Positions 45,149-56,289 are shown, counted from the stretch's first letter. The stretch: 64,000 nt of DNA from Peptococcaceae bacterium (GCA_019420345.1 JAHZHI010000011.1:1-64000); one strand, 5' to 3'. Notes: generated by a model from the sequence alone, not told the origin. Numbers and translations are program-made.

Positions 45149-46606
45149 TCAATGCTTAATATTTTTTGGAATAAACAGCACCAATACTGTATATAATTCT
45201 AAACGACCAAAAAGCATCAATATACAATAATAAGCTTTTAAAACAGCCGGTAACGTTGCAAAAGGTTCTGTCGGTCCATACGCTCCAAAAGATGGACCAC
45301 TGTTGCAAATACACGTCAGCGAAGTTGTAAAAGCCTCCAAAAGTGGTAAACCAACTGCTGACGCAATAAATGTTGAAATAACAATGATCAATACAAAAAG
45401 AAACACATATACAGCAACATTTATTATGACACGATTTGGAATCACATTTCCATTGATTTTTAAACTTGTAACCATTCGAGGATGCAACATGTTTCGTAAT
45501 TCATTTCGTGTTTGACGCATCAATATCATGATACGTTCAAGTTTCACCCCACCAGCTGTTGAACCTGCGCAGCCTCCCATAAAAATAATCATCAGAACCA
45601 TTAGCTGCAATACTGGAGGCCAAAGGTCATAGTCAACAGTGACGAAACAAGTTGATGAGAATAAAGCAATAACATTAAATAATGCCATGCGAATGGTTTC
45701 TAATAAACCATATTCTCCTTCTGGATACAGCACTGCCACAATCAAAAAGGAAAAGAAAAAGATCATGCCCACATAAAAACGCCACTCTCCATTTTTCCAA
45801 AAAATACGTAAATCATGACGTCGAAAGACACGATAATAAAGCGCAAAACTACATGCTGATAAAAACATGAACAACATGGTAACCCATTGAACACTTTGCT
45901 GTGAAAAAGCCAATATCCCTGCATTGCGCGTAGAATAACCACCCGTAGAAATCGTACTCATTGCATGATTAGCAGCATCAAATACACCCATGCCGCAACA
46001 AAGCAATGCAATAAAATTAAGCAATGTTAAAATCAAATAGACAATCCAAAGGATTTTTGCTGAATCGCTGCTTCGAGGACTTAGTTTTTCCTTTACTGGA
46101 CCTGTTACTTCAGCATTTAACAATTGTGTACTGCCACTAACACCAGAAAGCATTGCAACGAAAAGGACGACAATCCCCATCCCGCCAAGCCATTGCGTCA
46201 TGCTGCGCCACAATAGAATACTACGCGGCAGACTTTCTACGTCAGCTAAAACCGTAATACCCGTTGCTGTGAATCCAGACAATGTTTCAAAAAATGCGTC
46301 CAAATAACTAGGGAAATAGCCACTCATGGTCATTGGCAGCGAACCAAAAAATGAAGCACACAACCAGGCCAATGTAACCAGCATGAATCCATCCCGAATT
46401 CGCATGAGACGTTTTGACCCATGACCAATTCCTAAAAAAATTCCTCCGCATATTAAGGTCACTATTATAGCCAAAATATAGATATTTTGAATGTGCTCAT
46501 TGTCATAGATACTCATCATCAAAGGAACACACATTGATAATCCTACTAAAATGATAAGTTCTCCCAAAAAACCTATAATCGTACGACTCACTCTTAATCG
46601 CCTCAA
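45149..46606 (-). CDS. trkH: Potassium uptake protein TrkH/KtrB family
   Basis: The 485-aa membrane protein has four pore modules. The selectivity-filter strands are visible as SGFTATGITVL, STISTGGYSTRN, FSSTCFVTVDYD and CNSGPSFGAYGP. It forms the K+ channel gated by the cytoplasmic TrkA ring. Its start overlaps the trkA stop by 4 nt. Confidence 0.95.
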   Translation of the reverse strand: MRRLRVSRTIIGFLGELIILVGLSMCVPLMMSIYDNEHIQNIYILAIIVTLICGGIFLGIGHGSKRLMRIRDGFMLVTLAWLCASFFGSLPMTMSGYFPSYLDAFFETLSGFTATGITVLADVESLPRSILLWRSMTQWLGGMGIVVLFVAMLSGVSGSTQLLNAEVTGPVKEKLSPRSSDSAKILWIVYLILTLLNFIALLCCGMGVFDAANHAMSTISTGGYSTRNAGILAFSQQSVQWVTMLFMFLSACSFALYYRVFRRHDLRIFWKNGEWRFYVGMIFFFSFLIVAVLYPEGEYGLLETIRMALFNVIALFSSTCFVTVDYDLWPPVLQLMVLMIIFMGGCAGSTAGGVKLERIMILMRQTRNELRNMLHPRMVTSLKINGNVIPNRVIINVAVYVFLFVLIIVISTFIASAVGLPLLEAFTTSLTCICNSGPSFGAYGPTEPFATLPAVLKAYYCILMLFGRLELYTVLVLFIPKNIKH

Positions 46607-47943
46607 ATATTGATCAATTTTTCGACCTTTCTTACAGCTTTTTTCCCAACAAAAATTGTAATGCGGTCACCAGCCATAATCACATCTTCGCCATTCGGAA
46701 TTATCACATCGTTATCTCGATCAATTGATGAAATAATCACGCCCGATGGAAATGGAATATCCTTTACCTTACACCCACAGATCTTGCGATGTTCTTTCTT
46801 TACAATTAAATCGATCACTTCTGCACTGCCAGAATCAATAAGTGTCAGCGACTCAAGCTTGCCCTTACGGATCAATTTTAAAATAGCTTCACGTGTCAAT
46901 GTTTGCGGATCAACAGCAACATCAATACCAACTGATTGAATCAAAGGCATATAATCTGTTCTTCGAATTTGCGTAACGGTCTGTTTCGCACCCAATTGCG
47001 CTCCCAGCAAACAAGCCAAAATATTTAGTTTATCATTATCTGTAGACGCCACCAAAATATCTACGTTACTGATTCCTTCCTCAGCCAGAATATCTGCATC
47101 CCCAACATCACCATTAAGAACAATGGTAGTATCCAGCATACCAGAAAGGAACTCACAACGTTTCAAATTCTGCTCAATAATTTTCACCTGAACATCCATT
47201 GGCTCCAATATCTTTGCCAGATAATACCCCAAGCGTCCGCCGCCTAAAATCATCACTTTCTGAATTACTTTACGTTTAAAGCCCAGCGAACGTTCGATTT
47301 CTTTCATATCGGATGTTTTTGTCATTAGAAAAATAAAATCATTGGCGCGAATGATTTCATTCCCATTTGGAATAATGAATTTTCCATCGCGCAAGACTGC
47401 CGTAATCAAAAACGGTTTCATTTTAGGCAAATCTTTCAAAGCCTTCCCATTGATGGTGCTCTGCTCAGAAACGGGCAATTCTACCATCATTAACTTTCGC
47501 TTGTCAAAATAATAAATATTTTTTGCTTCAGGGATGCGAATATAATTTGAAATTGCTTCTGCAGTAACCTGTTCTGGATTGATAAAAACATCCACTTGCG
47601 GCATGTTTTCTTTTAATGCAGCAATGTCATTTGCATAATCAATATCACGTAAACGTGCAACAGTGCGTTTTGCACCAGCAAGTTTGGCAAACATGCATGA
47701 TAACATATTGATCTCATCACGATCTGTTACCGCAATAACCAGGTCCGCGTTACCAATATCAATAGCACGTTGCAAGCGTGGACTAGCACCATTACCGTTA
47801 ACAACCTGCACGTCTAACTTTTCATTAATAATATTGCCACGTTCAATCTCCGGTTCAACCACAATGACATCGTGTTCCTCTGCTGAAAGCATACGTGCCA
47901 AACTATAGCCAACTTTACCCGCGCCAATAATTACAATCCGCAT
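46603..47943 (-). CDS. trkA: Trk potassium transporter regulatory subunit TrkA
   Basis: The 446-aa protein has two RCK units. Each has a Rossmann NAD site (IIGAGKVGYSLARML at residues 4-18 and ILGGGRLGYYLAKIL in the second half) followed by a TrkA_C domain. This double-RCK layout is TrkA and not single-unit KtrA. It gates TrkH in response to nucleotides. It heads the run trkA-trkH-ruvC-ruvA-ruvB-queA-tgt-yajC. Confidence 0.95.
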   Translation of the reverse strand: MRIVIIGAGKVGYSLARMLSAEEHDVIVVEPEIERGNIINEKLDVQVVNGNGASPRLQRAIDIGNADLVIAVTDRDEINMLSCMFAKLAGAKRTVARLRDIDYANDIAALKENMPQVDVFINPEQVTAEAISNYIRIPEAKNIYYFDKRKLMMVELPVSEQSTINGKALKDLPKMKPFLITAVLRDGKFIIPNGNEIIRANDFIFLMTKTSDMKEIERSLGFKRKVIQKVMILGGGRLGYYLAKILEPMDVQVKIIEQNLKRCEFLSGMLDTTIVLNGDVGDADILAEEGISNVDILVASTDNDKLNILACLLGAQLGAKQTVTQIRRTDYMPLIQSVGIDVAVDPQTLTREAILKLIRKGKLESLTLIDSGSAEVIDLIVKKEHRKICGCKVKDIPFPSGVIISSIDRDNDVIIPNGEDVIMAGDRITIFVGKKAVRKVEKLINI

Positions 47944-48031
47944 GATATCCCCTTCTTTAGAATGGTCTTATTTTAGTATAACAGACAATACTATGCTTGG
48001 AAAGATGCAATGGCTGTCGTTCTTTTCATAC

Positions 48032-48064
48032 AAAAAAGGATGTCCAATATCGACATCCTTTTTT
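48032..48064 (-). terminator. Terminator after engB
   Basis: AAAAAAGGATGTC (48032-48043 region) pairs with GACATCCTTTTTT (48052-48064), followed on the minus strand by a T-run. It closes the tig-to-engB segment. Confidence 0.9.
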
Positions 48065-48079
48065 GTTACATCATCCATT

Positions 48080-48673
48080 TTATGATAAAAACGGTGTTAA
48101 CAACGCATCAATTTGTTCAACACCCAATCCTGTCTCAGCAGAAAACAGAATAATTTCATCTTCAGCAGAAAGATCCAACGCTTTTCGAATCTGATCTTTC
48201 TGTTTCTGAAACCGCCCTTTTGATATCTTATCCGCTTTTGTTGCAACAATTTGAACCGGTTTATTGAAATATTTCAGCCATTGATACATTGCAACATCAT
48301 CCTTTGTTGGGGGATGACGCAAGTCAATCACCTGAATAATTAGTTGGCATTCATCTCGCTTCAACAGATAATTTTCAATAAACTGTCCCCATTTTTCACG
48401 GTCTTTCTGACTTGCTTTTGCAAATCCATAGCCCGGCAGATCAACAAAGTAAAAAGGGGATTGATCTGTTTCAATTAAATAATAATTGAGTTCTCTTGTT
48501 TTTCCCGGTTGGGAACTGGTTCGCGCAAGATTTTTCCGTTTGATGATACGATTGATAAATGATGATTTTCCAACATTTGAACGACCACAAAGCGCAAATT
48601 CAGGGTAGCCAGTTTCAGGATATTGTTTGGTCGACACCGCACCAATTAAAAATTTACTATTTTTAACAATCAT
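48080..48673 (-). CDS. engB: Ribosome-biogenesis GTPase EngB (YsxC/YihA)
   Basis: The 197-aa GTPase has G1 GRSNVGKSSF, G3 DLPGYG and G4 ATKADK motifs, with G2 around TSSQPGKTRELN. It helps assemble the large ribosomal subunit. It overlaps the lon stop by 4 nt; a lon-engB order is common in Bacillota. Confidence 0.96.
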   Translation of the reverse strand: MIVKNSKFLIGAVSTKQYPETGYPEFALCGRSNVGKSSFINRIIKRKNLARTSSQPGKTRELNYYLIETDQSPFYFVDLPGYGFAKASQKDREKWGQFIENYLLKRDECQLIIQVIDLRHPPTKDDVAMYQWLKYFNKPVQIVATKADKISKGRFQKQKDQIRKALDLSAEDEIILFSAETGLGVEQIDALLTPFLS

Positions 48674-51012
48674 CCAATCACCTCATTCCGAAATGCAACC
48701 TTCCATACATCTTCGACACGTTTCACCAATCTGATATCCAAAGCATCGCGTACTTCTTCTGGAATTTCTTCCAAATCGCGCTGACAATCTTCAGGAATCA
48801 AAACAAGCTTACAACCTGCACGATGCGCAGCTGTCACCTTTTCTCGAATGCCTCCAACAGGCAGCACTTTCCCTCGCAATGTCATTTCACCGGTCATTGC
48901 AACATCCTGGCGCAATGGTTCTTGAATCATCATCGATAACAAAGAAGTGGTCATTGTTACACCTGCGGATGGCCCTTCTTTCGGAACTGCTCCCGACGGA
49001 ACATGAACGTGAATGTCATGTTCTTCAAGAAACTTTGCCGGAATACCTACTTGATCTGCAACACTTCTCAAGTAGCTCAAAGAAATCTGTGCAGACTCCT
49101 GCATCACTTCTCCAAGCTGACCGGTAAGATGTATATTGCCTTTTCCTGGCATACTGAGGCTTTCAATCTGTAAGATTTCTCCGCCAACCGGTGTCCAAGC
49201 CAGGCCAACTGCAACACCAATTTCATCACCCTCACTCGTTGCCAAATGATCAACAAGTGGTTTGCCTAGATAATCCTTCACATTGTTCTTTGTTACTCGA
49301 GTTGGCATTTCATCACCTGGCATAAATGTTCCTTTAGCGAATTTACGACAAATGGCTTCAATTTTTCGCTGAAGTTCACGCACGCCTGCTTCTCTGGTAT
49401 ACTTTGTGATAATTTCTTTTAACGCTCCATCTGTAAACGAAAGAGTTCCTTTTGAAAGGCCACTAGCATCCATTGCTTTTTTTACTAAGTAACGTTTCGC
49501 AATCTGTAATTTTTCATACTCCGTATAACTTGACATTTCAATAATTTCCATTCGATCACGCAAAGGACCTGGTATGGCATTGATATCATTTGCAGTCGTT
49601 ATGAAAAATACTTTAGAAAGATCAAATGGTACCTCAAGATAATGATCACTAAAAGTATTATTTTGTTCTGGATCCAGTGCTTCTAGAAGTGCCGCCGATG
49701 GATCCCCCTTAAAATCACGCGTAAGTTTATCAATTTCATCCAATAAGAACACAGGGTTACTTGAGCCCACATCAGAAATGCCTTGAATAATACGTCCTGG
49801 AATGGCCCCCACATAAGTCCGGCGGTGACCACGAATTTCTGCTACATCTTGAACACCACCGAGCGCTGCACGAATAAAATCTCGGTTCATTGCGCGTGCA
49901 ATTGACTGAGCAAGCGATGTTTTCCCAATTCCAGGAGGTCCAACAAAACATAGAATAGACCCTGCATTGTCCCCACGCATAAATTGAACAGCAAGAAATT
50001 CTAAAATGCGCGATTTAATCTTTTCTAACCCATAATGATCTTTTTCAAGGACTTTACTTGCATAAAGCAGATCATTATTATTTTCTTTGTAAATTCCCCA
50101 AGGCAAACCAACCAGAAAATCAAGATAATTTTGGATGTTTCCATATTCCGGATGCATCGGTGTTGAATTGCGCATACGCTTTAATTCTTTTCGAGCACGT
50201 TCCTTCACTTCATCAGGCATAAGTGACTGTTCAATTTTTTCTTCTAATTCATCAAGTTCGGAATCCTTATCAACATCTTCTCCTAACTCTTTGCGAATGG
50301 CTTTAATTTTTTCACGCAAAAAATATTCTTTCTGTGATTTATCAATCGATGCTTTGACACGCTGATTAAGTTCCATCTCCAAATGAATAATTTCATTCTC
50401 ACGCACCAAATAAGTTAGCAGTTTTTCCAAACGCTGGTCGACATATATATTCGATAGTACGGCATATCGATCTTCTAATCGGCTAACCACCAAGTGTGTC
50501 ATAATATCAATTTTCTTTGCCAATTCCGTTTGGTTTTGAATTAACGTCAACTGTGCAGCACTTAACTTTCGTGTTAAGCGATTAAATCGCAAAAGTTCAG
50601 TATTTAATCGACTCTCTGTTTTTTCTGCCAACAAACGCGCCGCCTCGCTGCTATAATCATCCGATAGCGGAAATACACGCACCGTCAATAAGTCATTATT
50701 ATTTTCTAACTGCAAAATCTGTACGCGCTGCTCAATATCGACAGTGATCTTATAGCCATTAATAGCAGAATTTTTTTCAACCTTTGTCACAACAGCAGAT
50801 ACACCAATAGGATACAATTCCTCTAAAGAAGGAACTTCAGCATTGGGATCCGTCTGTGTAAACAGATACAGTTGCGTACCTTGCGCCTTTGCATCATCCA
50901 CTGCTTTTTTTGAAATTTCTCGTCCAATATCTACAGTAATGGTAGTCGCTGGCAATGGAACCAATTGACGAAGCGGCACCATTACGCCACTCTGACTTTT
51001 AACCGCACTCAT
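48670..51012 (-). CDS. lon: ATP-dependent protease La (Lon)
   Basis: The 780-aa protease has the N-terminal substrate domain, a AAA+ ATPase (Walker A GPPGIGKT at about 358-365, FLLDEIDKL) and the C-terminal Ser-Lys protease with Ser682 in EGPSAGVTM and Lys725 in IREKVTAAH. It degrades damaged and regulatory proteins. A terminator hairpin separates it from clpX, so it may have its own promoter or rely on read-through. Confidence 0.97.
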   Translation of the reverse strand: MSAVKSQSGVMVPLRQLVPLPATTITVDIGREISKKAVDDAKAQGTQLYLFTQTDPNAEVPSLEELYPIGVSAVVTKVEKNSAINGYKITVDIEQRVQILQLENNNDLLTVRVFPLSDDYSSEAARLLAEKTESRLNTELLRFNRLTRKLSAAQLTLIQNQTELAKKIDIMTHLVVSRLEDRYAVLSNIYVDQRLEKLLTYLVRENEIIHLEMELNQRVKASIDKSQKEYFLREKIKAIRKELGEDVDKDSELDELEEKIEQSLMPDEVKERARKELKRMRNSTPMHPEYGNIQNYLDFLVGLPWGIYKENNNDLLYASKVLEKDHYGLEKIKSRILEFLAVQFMRGDNAGSILCFVGPPGIGKTSLAQSIARAMNRDFIRAALGGVQDVAEIRGHRRTYVGAIPGRIIQGISDVGSSNPVFLLDEIDKLTRDFKGDPSAALLEALDPEQNNTFSDHYLEVPFDLSKVFFITTANDINAIPGPLRDRMEIIEMSSYTEYEKLQIAKRYLVKKAMDASGLSKGTLSFTDGALKEIITKYTREAGVRELQRKIEAICRKFAKGTFMPGDEMPTRVTKNNVKDYLGKPLVDHLATSEGDEIGVAVGLAWTPVGGEILQIESLSMPGKGNIHLTGQLGEVMQESAQISLSYLRSVADQVGIPAKFLEEHDIHVHVPSGAVPKEGPSAGVTMTTSLLSMMIQEPLRQDVAMTGEMTLRGKVLPVGGIREKVTAAHRAGCKLVLIPEDCQRDLEEIPEEVRDALDIRLVKRVEDVWKVAFRNEVIG

Positions 51013-51032
51013 CTTATCACTTCCTTATTTAA

Positions 51033-51066
51033 AAAGGCTTTGCAAAGAACCCCTTGCAAAGCCTTT
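51033..51066 (-). terminator. Terminator between clpX and lon
   Basis: AAAGGCTTTGCAA (51033-51045) and TTGCAAAGCCTTT (51054-51066) form a 13-bp stem followed on the minus strand by TTTTTAAAT. Confidence 0.88.
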
Positions 51067-51073
51067 CATCATC

Positions 51074-52321
51074 TTATTTATATTCCAAAATCGATGTACC
51101 CGTACCAAGAATTGCATCTTTTGTAATGCGAACACGTACAATATCATCTCGGCTTGGAATATCAAACATAATATCCATCATTACATTTTCAAGAATTGCT
51201 CGCAGCCCACGAGCTCCTGTGTTGCGTTTTAATGCTTCCTCAGCAATAGCATCAAGTGCATCATCCTCAAAAACAAGTTCAACATGATCCATTTCGAAAA
51301 GTTTTTGATATTGTTTCACCAGTGCATTTTTTGGTTCAACCAAAACACGAATTAAAGCTTCTTTATCAAGCTGTTCTAAGGTCACCAAATAAGGAACACG
51401 TCCAATAAATTCTGGGATCAAGCCAAATTTCAGCAAATCTTCCGGCTCAATCTTTTTAATGGTTGGCAGATCTTGTTGTTTTTGTCGATTATTTTCTTCA
51501 ATGTCCGTCGCAAATCCAAGACTGCCTTTGCCAATTCTACGATCAATGATATTTTCAATACCATCAAACGCACCACCCAATATGAATAAAATATTGGTAG
51601 TATCTAATTGAATAAATTCTTGATGCGGATGTTTACGCCCACCTTGTGGTGGAATATTAGCAACAGTTCCTTCTATAATTTTCAAAAGTGCCTGTTGTAC
51701 GCCTTCACCAGAAACATCACGCGTAATAGATGGATTATCACTCTTGCGAGCAATTTTATCAATTTCATCGATATAAATGATGCCACGGCTGGCGGCATCC
51801 ATATCGAAATCGGCAGCCTGTATCAGTTTCAAAAGAATGTTTTCAACGTCCTCACCAACATACCCGGCTTCTGTTAATGACGTAGCATCTGCAATCGCAA
51901 ATGGAACATTCAGCACACGTGCCAAAGTTTGTGCCAATAACGTTTTCCCGCTGCCAGTAGGACCAATCAAACAAATATTGGTCTTTTGAAGTTCAACATC
52001 ATTGTCACTACTTGCATCATCAATATAATTGATGCGCTTATAATGATTGTAAACTGCCACAGATAAGGCTTTTTTTGCTTCATCTTGACCAATGACGTAC
52101 TCATCAAGAACAGCTTTTATATCAGCTGGCTTTAGTGCGCTTGTTTGCGAATAATCTTTTTGAGCAGAAATTGCATTTTCAGCTAATATTTCATCGCAAA
52201 TTTTTACACATTCGTCACAAATATAAACGCCTTGCCCTGCAATTAATTTATTTACTTCGTCTCTTGTTTTGCCACAAAAGGAACAACGAATTTCTTCATT
52301 CTGATCTTCGTTTTTACTCAT
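51074..52321 (-). CDS. clpX: ClpXP unfoldase ClpX
   Basis: The 415-aa AAA+ unfoldase begins with a zinc-binding domain (CSFC...CDEC) and has Walker [13 protein letters not shown], Walker [15 protein letters not shown] and the IGF-type loop region. It unfolds substrates and feeds ClpP. I start at the ATG at 52321, preceded by GGAGAAC. Confidence 0.98.
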   Translation of the reverse strand: MSKNEDQNEEIRCSFCGKTRDEVNKLIAGQGVYICDECVKICDEILAENAISAQKDYSQTSALKPADIKAVLDEYVIGQDEAKKALSVAVYNHYKRINYIDDASSDNDVELQKTNICLIGPTGSGKTLLAQTLARVLNVPFAIADATSLTEAGYVGEDVENILLKLIQAADFDMDAASRGIIYIDEIDKIARKSDNPSITRDVSGEGVQQALLKIIEGTVANIPPQGGRKHPHQEFIQLDTTNILFILGGAFDGIENIIDRRIGKGSLGFATDIEENNRQKQQDLPTIKKIEPEDLLKFGLIPEFIGRVPYLVTLEQLDKEALIRVLVEPKNALVKQYQKLFEMDHVELVFEDDALDAIAEEALKRNTGARGLRAILENVMMDIMFDIPSRDDIVRVRITKDAILGTGTSILEYK

Positions 52322-52337
52322 CAATGTTCTCCATTCT

Positions 52338-52922
52338 TTAGTGACGTTCGATGACCTTATCAATCAAACCATATTCCTTGGCAGCGGCCGCTTCCATGAA
52401 ATAGTCACGTTCGGTATCTTGACGTACTTTTTCAGGATCTTGTCCCGTTCTTTCTGCCAAAATACGAATCATTTTATCTTTGATTTCAAGAATGCGTTTT
52501 GCATGAATCTCAATATCGGTTGCTTGTCCCTGAGCACCTCCAAGAGGCTGGTGAATCATGATTTCACTATTAGGCAGCGCGAAACGTTTTCCTTTTTCAC
52601 CAGCAGCGAGCAAAAATGCCCCCATACTGGCTGCCATACCTACACAAAATGTGCAAACGTCCGGCTTCACATACTGCATCGTATCAAAAATAGCCATGCC
52701 AGCAGTCACAGAACCACCAGGACTATTGATGTACATGTAGATGTCTTTTTTAGGATCATCAGCTTCCAGGAAAAGAAGTTGCGCAATGATCGCATTGGCA
52801 GAATCATCGGTGACTTCACCACCCAGAAAAATGATTCTATCCTTCAGCAATCTCGAATAGATGTCGTAGGAGCGTTCTCCATGACCAGTTTGTTCAATAA
52901 CATAAGGTACTAGATAGCTCAT
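52338..52922 (-). CDS. clpP: ATP-dependent Clp protease proteolytic subunit ClpP
   Basis: The 194-aa serine protease has the catalytic triad Ser99 (GMAASMGA), His124 (IMIHQPLGG) and Asp173 (ERDYFM). The ATG at 52922 follows AAAGGAG. It sits between tig and clpX, the classical order. Confidence 0.98.
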   Translation of the reverse strand: MSYLVPYVIEQTGHGERSYDIYSRLLKDRIIFLGGEVTDDSANAIIAQLLFLEADDPKKDIYMYINSPGGSVTAGMAIFDTMQYVKPDVCTFCVGMAASMGAFLLAAGEKGKRFALPNSEIMIHQPLGGAQGQATDIEIHAKRILEIKDKMIRILAERTGQDPEKVRQDTERDYFMEAAAAKEYGLIDKVIERH

Positions 52923-52967
52923 TTGTAAACTCCTTTCGCTATTCCTGTCTACTGAAAGTCGCAGCAA

Positions 52968-54266
52968 TTACTTAATAACGGCTTTTTCCAACAGGAACTT
53001 CATAACTTTTTCAAATTTAATGCTGTTACGCAAAGATTCAGTCTGTCCCTGTACCATAAAGATCTGTTTCAACTGATCTTTTTCCATCTGATAGTACTTG
53101 GCAAGTTTTTCCATTTCTTCGTCAAGTTCTTCTTCAGAAACGGTAATTTCTTCGCGATCAGCAATTTCACTGAGAACGAGCTGCTGCTTTACAGAAGCTT
53201 CTGCGCGTTCAGCAAACTCTTTCTTCATATCTTCTTCGTTAGAATTGGTCCACTGAAGATACTGATCCATTTCAATCCCCTGTGCACGAAGATTGTAGGT
53301 CATTTCATTCAGATAGCCTTCAGCTTCCTTTTCAACCATGGATTGTGGTGCCACAACATCAGAATCCCCGGTAACTTTTTCAGCAATCTTGCTCTTATAT
53401 TGGTTTTCAGCTGCTTCCTTACGCTGTTTTTCCATATCTTCACGGAGGTGTGCTTTGTATTCATCCAAGGTGTCATATTCACTGACATCTTTAGCAAAGT
53501 CATCATCCAATGGTGCAAGATGTTTACGCTTGATAGCATTAACTTTTACAGTAAATACAACGGCTGCACCAGCAAGATCAGCTGCATGATATTCTTCTGG
53601 GAAAGTCAGATCAAGATCTTTTTCTTCGCCAACTTTCATGCCAATCATGCCTTCTTCGAAACCTGGGATAAAGCTGTTAGAACCGATGGTCAGTTCATAG
53701 TTTTCAGCGGTACCACCTTCGAATGCAACGCCATCTTTTTTGCCACAGAAATCGAGCAAAACGATATCCCCATTTTCAACAGCAGCGTTTTCATCTTCTA
53801 CATCTTCGATCAAAGCGGTGTTTTCACGGGCATGATCCATTTCTTTCTGAATATCTTCGTCAGATACTGTGGTATCAACAGCTTCTAATTCAATACCAGT
53901 ATATTCGCCAAGAGTGATTTCCTGCTTGGTGTCAACGGTTGCAGTGAACACAAAAGGCTTACCAGCTTCAAGAGTCACTACATCAAATTTAGGTTCTGCG
54001 ATTGGCTGAATGTCTTCATTTTCTTTGATGGCATCAACATATTTAGGGAAAACGCAAAGTTCTGCTGCATCATAATAGAAGAAATCTTTCCCATAATATT
54101 GTTCAATCAATTGGCGAGGAGCGTGGCCCTTACGGAAACCTGGGATATTGATTTTACCCTTACGATCACGATATGCCTTTTCAACAAATTCTTTGAATTC
54201 GTCTTCCGGAATTTCGATGGTTAATTCCACCTGAACCTTATCAAGCTGTTTCTTTTCTACCTTCAT
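52968..54266 (-). CDS. tig: Trigger factor
   Basis: The 432-aa ribosome-bound chaperone and peptidyl-prolyl isomerase has the ribosome-docking signature in GFRKGHAPRQLIEQYYG (GFRxGxxP), a central FKBP domain (NGDIVLLDFCGKKDG, FIPGFEEGMIGMKVGE) and a long helical C-terminal arm. AGGAGG precedes the ATG at 54266. Confidence 0.97.
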   Translation of the reverse strand: MKVEKKQLDKVQVELTIEIPEDEFKEFVEKAYRDRKGKINIPGFRKGHAPRQLIEQYYGKDFFYYDAAELCVFPKYVDAIKENEDIQPIAEPKFDVVTLEAGKPFVFTATVDTKQEITLGEYTGIELEAVDTTVSDEDIQKEMDHARENTALIEDVEDENAAVENGDIVLLDFCGKKDGVAFEGGTAENYELTIGSNSFIPGFEEGMIGMKVGEEKDLDLTFPEEYHAADLAGAAVVFTVKVNAIKRKHLAPLDDDFAKDVSEYDTLDEYKAHLREDMEKQRKEAAENQYKSKIAEKVTGDSDVVAPQSMVEKEAEGYLNEMTYNLRAQGIEMDQYLQWTNSNEEDMKKEFAERAEASVKQQLVLSEIADREEITVSEEELDEEMEKLAKYYQMEKDQLKQIFMVQGQTESLRNSIKFEKVMKFLLEKAVIK

Positions 54267-54353
54267 AATTATCCTCCTAAATGAGCCTTTTGTATTTTTA
54301 ATCTTATAGTAACATACTACAAGCAAAAACTACTATAAAATCATATAAAAAAA

Positions 54354-54370
54354 GCGACTGGTTCAGTCGC
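54354..54370 (-). terminator. Terminator of the leftward tRNA pair
   Basis: GCGACTG-GTT-CAGTCGC with flanking A and T runs lies just beyond tRNA-Gly on the minus strand. The following T-run fits an intrinsic terminator. Confidence 0.8.
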
Positions 54371-54380
54371 AATTTTTAAA

Positions 54381-54452
54381 AGCGGAAAACGAGATTCGAA
54401 CTCGCGACCCTCGCCTTGGCAAGGCGATGCTCTACCACTGAGCCATTTCCGC
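54381..54452 (-). tRNA. tRNA-Gly (anticodon GCC)
   Basis: A 72-nt cloverleaf with a 7-bp acceptor GCGGAAA/TTTCCGC, D-arm GGCTCAGTGGTAGAGC, anticodon loop TTGCCAA (GCC) and T-arm GTTCGAATC is complete. The discriminator base is T and the CCA end is not encoded. Confidence 0.96.
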
Positions 54453-54455
54453 ATA

Positions 54456-54537
54456 TGCGGATGAAGGGACTTGAACCCCCACGTCGTGAGACGCCAGATC
54501 CTAAGTCTGGTGCGTCTGCCAATTCCGCCACATCCGC
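54456..54537 (-). tRNA. tRNA-Leu (anticodon TAG)
   Basis: The 82-nt class II tRNA has acceptor GCGGATG/CATCCGC, anticodon loop CTTAGGA (TAG), a long variable arm (CGTCTCACGACG) and T-arm GGTTCAAGTCC. It is transcribed first, 3 bp before tRNA-Gly. Confidence 0.96.
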
Positions 54538-54589
54538 GCATATTTGAATTTTTTCGCGACATCCAATGTATGTCGTAACAACATGGAAT

Positions 54590-54618
54590 ATATTACATGA
54601 TTCAACGCACTTTGTCAA
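54590..54618 (-). promoter_or_regulatory. Promoter of the leftward tRNA pair
   Basis: On the minus strand, a perfect TTGACA (54618-54613) lies 17 bp before TAATAT (54595-54590). The rest of 54619-54825 is A+T-rich DNA that must carry the rightward promoter of the CpXC gene. Confidence 0.7.
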
Positions 54619-54825
54619 CAAACTTTTTCTGTTTTATCAAAAATATCCTTCTTGATTTTCACCCTATCTATTATCTTAAAAGACCTCAACCATTTGTTTA
54701 TTTTTAAGAAAAATGCCACCCCATCTTTCTAACTATAAATACAATAATCTGCGCCTTTCTTCAACACAATCTTGCAATAATTTGATATACTATCGATGTT
54801 CAATGAAATGATTAGGAGGAATTCT

Positions 54826-55500
54826 ATGTTAAATACAACCATGATCTCTGCTCAATGCCCTCATTGCAATGCTGAGATTGAAATACCTTACGTTGAAGAA
54901 GTCAATATTGCAAAACAACCAGAAGCAAAAGAAGCTATTTTGTCTGGCAAATTTTTTAAATACACTTGTCCAGAATGTGGAAAGGTCATTTCAACAGCGG
55001 GGCCTTTACTGTATCACGATCCAGATGTCCCAACAATGATTTATTTTGTTCCAACTGGATTTGACGCATCAACAGATAAACTTGACGAAATGCTCAGCCT
55101 TATCCAAGGCATGGAAGGTGACAAAGCCAGTCTCTACCAAGCCCGTTTAGTCTCTACTGTAGATAAATTGCTCGAAAAAATTTATATTCAAGATGCTAAA
55201 TTAGACGACCGCATTGTTGAACTTGTAAAATTAGCGTACCTCAAACATTATGGCAGCGAGCTTCAAGCAAAAGGCTCCATTCAGGCCACCTTATTCATGC
55301 CATCAAAGGATGGCAATGATGCCCAGATTATATTCATGTTTGAAAAAACACAAGACATGGCGACAGTTGACTTTTCGAAAGATTTTTACGCATACTTTGC
55401 CACTGAATATGGCGAGCGCCTTGCAAAAGAAGCTGAAGTCAACCAATTCCAGGTTATCGATGAAAAATGGGCGGCTGATTTTCTCACACAAAAAGCATAA
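54826..55500 (+). CDS. CpXC-domain zinc-ribbon protein
   Basis: The 224-aa protein begins with a CpXC domain: CPHCNAEIEIPYVEEVN and YTCPECGKVIS provide two Cys pairs for a metal ion (about residues 9-50), followed by YHDPDVPTMIYFVP. The C-terminal half is helical and unrecognised. AGGAGG precedes the ATG at 54826. The alarmone synthetase gene starts 15 bp after its stop, so they form an operon. CpXC proteins have no known function. Confidence 0.85.
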   Translation: MLNTTMISAQCPHCNAEIEIPYVEEVNIAKQPEAKEAILSGKFFKYTCPECGKVISTAGPLLYHDPDVPTMIYFVPTGFDASTDKLDEMLSLIQGMEGDKASLYQARLVSTVDKLLEKIYIQDAKLDDRIVELVKLAYLKHYGSELQAKGSIQATLFMPSKDGNDAQIIFMFEKTQDMATVDFSKDFYAYFATEYGERLAKEAEVNQFQVIDEKWAADFLTQKA

Positions 55501-55515
55501 AGGAGCGTGTTTATT

Positions 55516-56208
55516 TTGAATTTGCCAAATGATGAAGATCAAATCCTTAATACCACCCTCTCTTTTGCAGAAATTATTGATAGCAAAGATAACCCAATAA
55601 AAACATTAAAACAGGCCGAAGCATTCCAGTACATGATGTTGGAATATGGTGCGGCTTTAAAGATCGTTGAAACAAAGCTTGATGCTCTCGACAGTGAATT
55701 CAATCTTCGTCACGCACGTAACCCAATTGAATCCATCTCTACACGTCTAAAAACGCCAGACAGCATTGTTGAAAAAATGCACCGTCGTGGTCAGCCAATT
55801 TCTATTGAAAGTATTCAAAAAACGCTTACTGATATTGCAGGCGCTCGTGTTATCTGCTCATTTTTAGATGACATTTATAGTTTGGCAGATATGATTGAAA
55901 ATCAAGAAGACATTACCGTCCACGTAAAAAAAGACTACATTGCCCATCCAAAAGAAAATGGCTACCGCAGTCTTCATCTCATCGTTTCTATTCCAATCTA
56001 TCTTTCTCAAGGGCGCAAAGATATCCCTGTCGAAATTCAATTTCGTACTATTGCCATGGAATTCTGGGCAACATTGGAACATAAAATCAAATACAAGAAA
56101 AAAATCGCAGATCCTGAAAGCGTTTCTGCAGAGCTCAAGTCTTGCGCAGATCTAATCAATGAAATTGATCATCGCATGCAAAGCCTGCGTCGACGCACGA
56201 TTGACTAA
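55516..56208 (+). CDS. Small alarmone synthetase (RelQ/YjbM-like GTP pyrophosphokinase)
   Basis: The 230-aa protein contains only the RelA/SpoT synthetase domain, with no HD hydrolase, TGS or ACT part. Key blocks are ITDIAGARVICSFLDDIYSL-type DIAGARV, HPKENGYRSLHLIV, VEIQFRTIAMEFWATLEHK and a flanking helical N-terminus (YMMLEYGAALKIVETKL). It should make (p)ppGpp under stress. I use the TTG at 55516, about 10 nt after AAAGGAG; a GTG at 55507 overlaps that site. Confidence 0.93.
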   Translation: MNLPNDEDQILNTTLSFAEIIDSKDNPIKTLKQAEAFQYMMLEYGAALKIVETKLDALDSEFNLRHARNPIESISTRLKTPDSIVEKMHRRGQPISIESIQKTLTDIAGARVICSFLDDIYSLADMIENQEDITVHVKKDYIAHPKENGYRSLHLIVSIPIYLSQGRKDIPVEIQFRTIAMEFWATLEHKIKYKKKIADPESVSAELKSCADLINEIDHRMQSLRRRTID

Positions 56209-56247
56209 GCGATGTTAAAACTTTTTAAAAAAAGTTTTAAATAAGTG

Positions 56248-56277
56248 TTGACAACCCTAACCATCATGTAGTAGAAT
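56248..56277 (+). promoter_or_regulatory. Promoter of tRNA-Pro copy 1
   Basis: TTGACA at 56248-56253 and TAGAAT at 56272-56277 with an 18-bp spacer lie just before the first tRNA-Pro gene. Confidence 0.75.
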
Positions 56278-56289
56278 TCGTTGTGTTGT

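Noticed and set aside
54341..54621. Overlapping 73- and 81-aa frames on the minus strand
   Set aside because: They run straight through the tRNA-Leu and tRNA-Gly genes and have no ribosome binding site.
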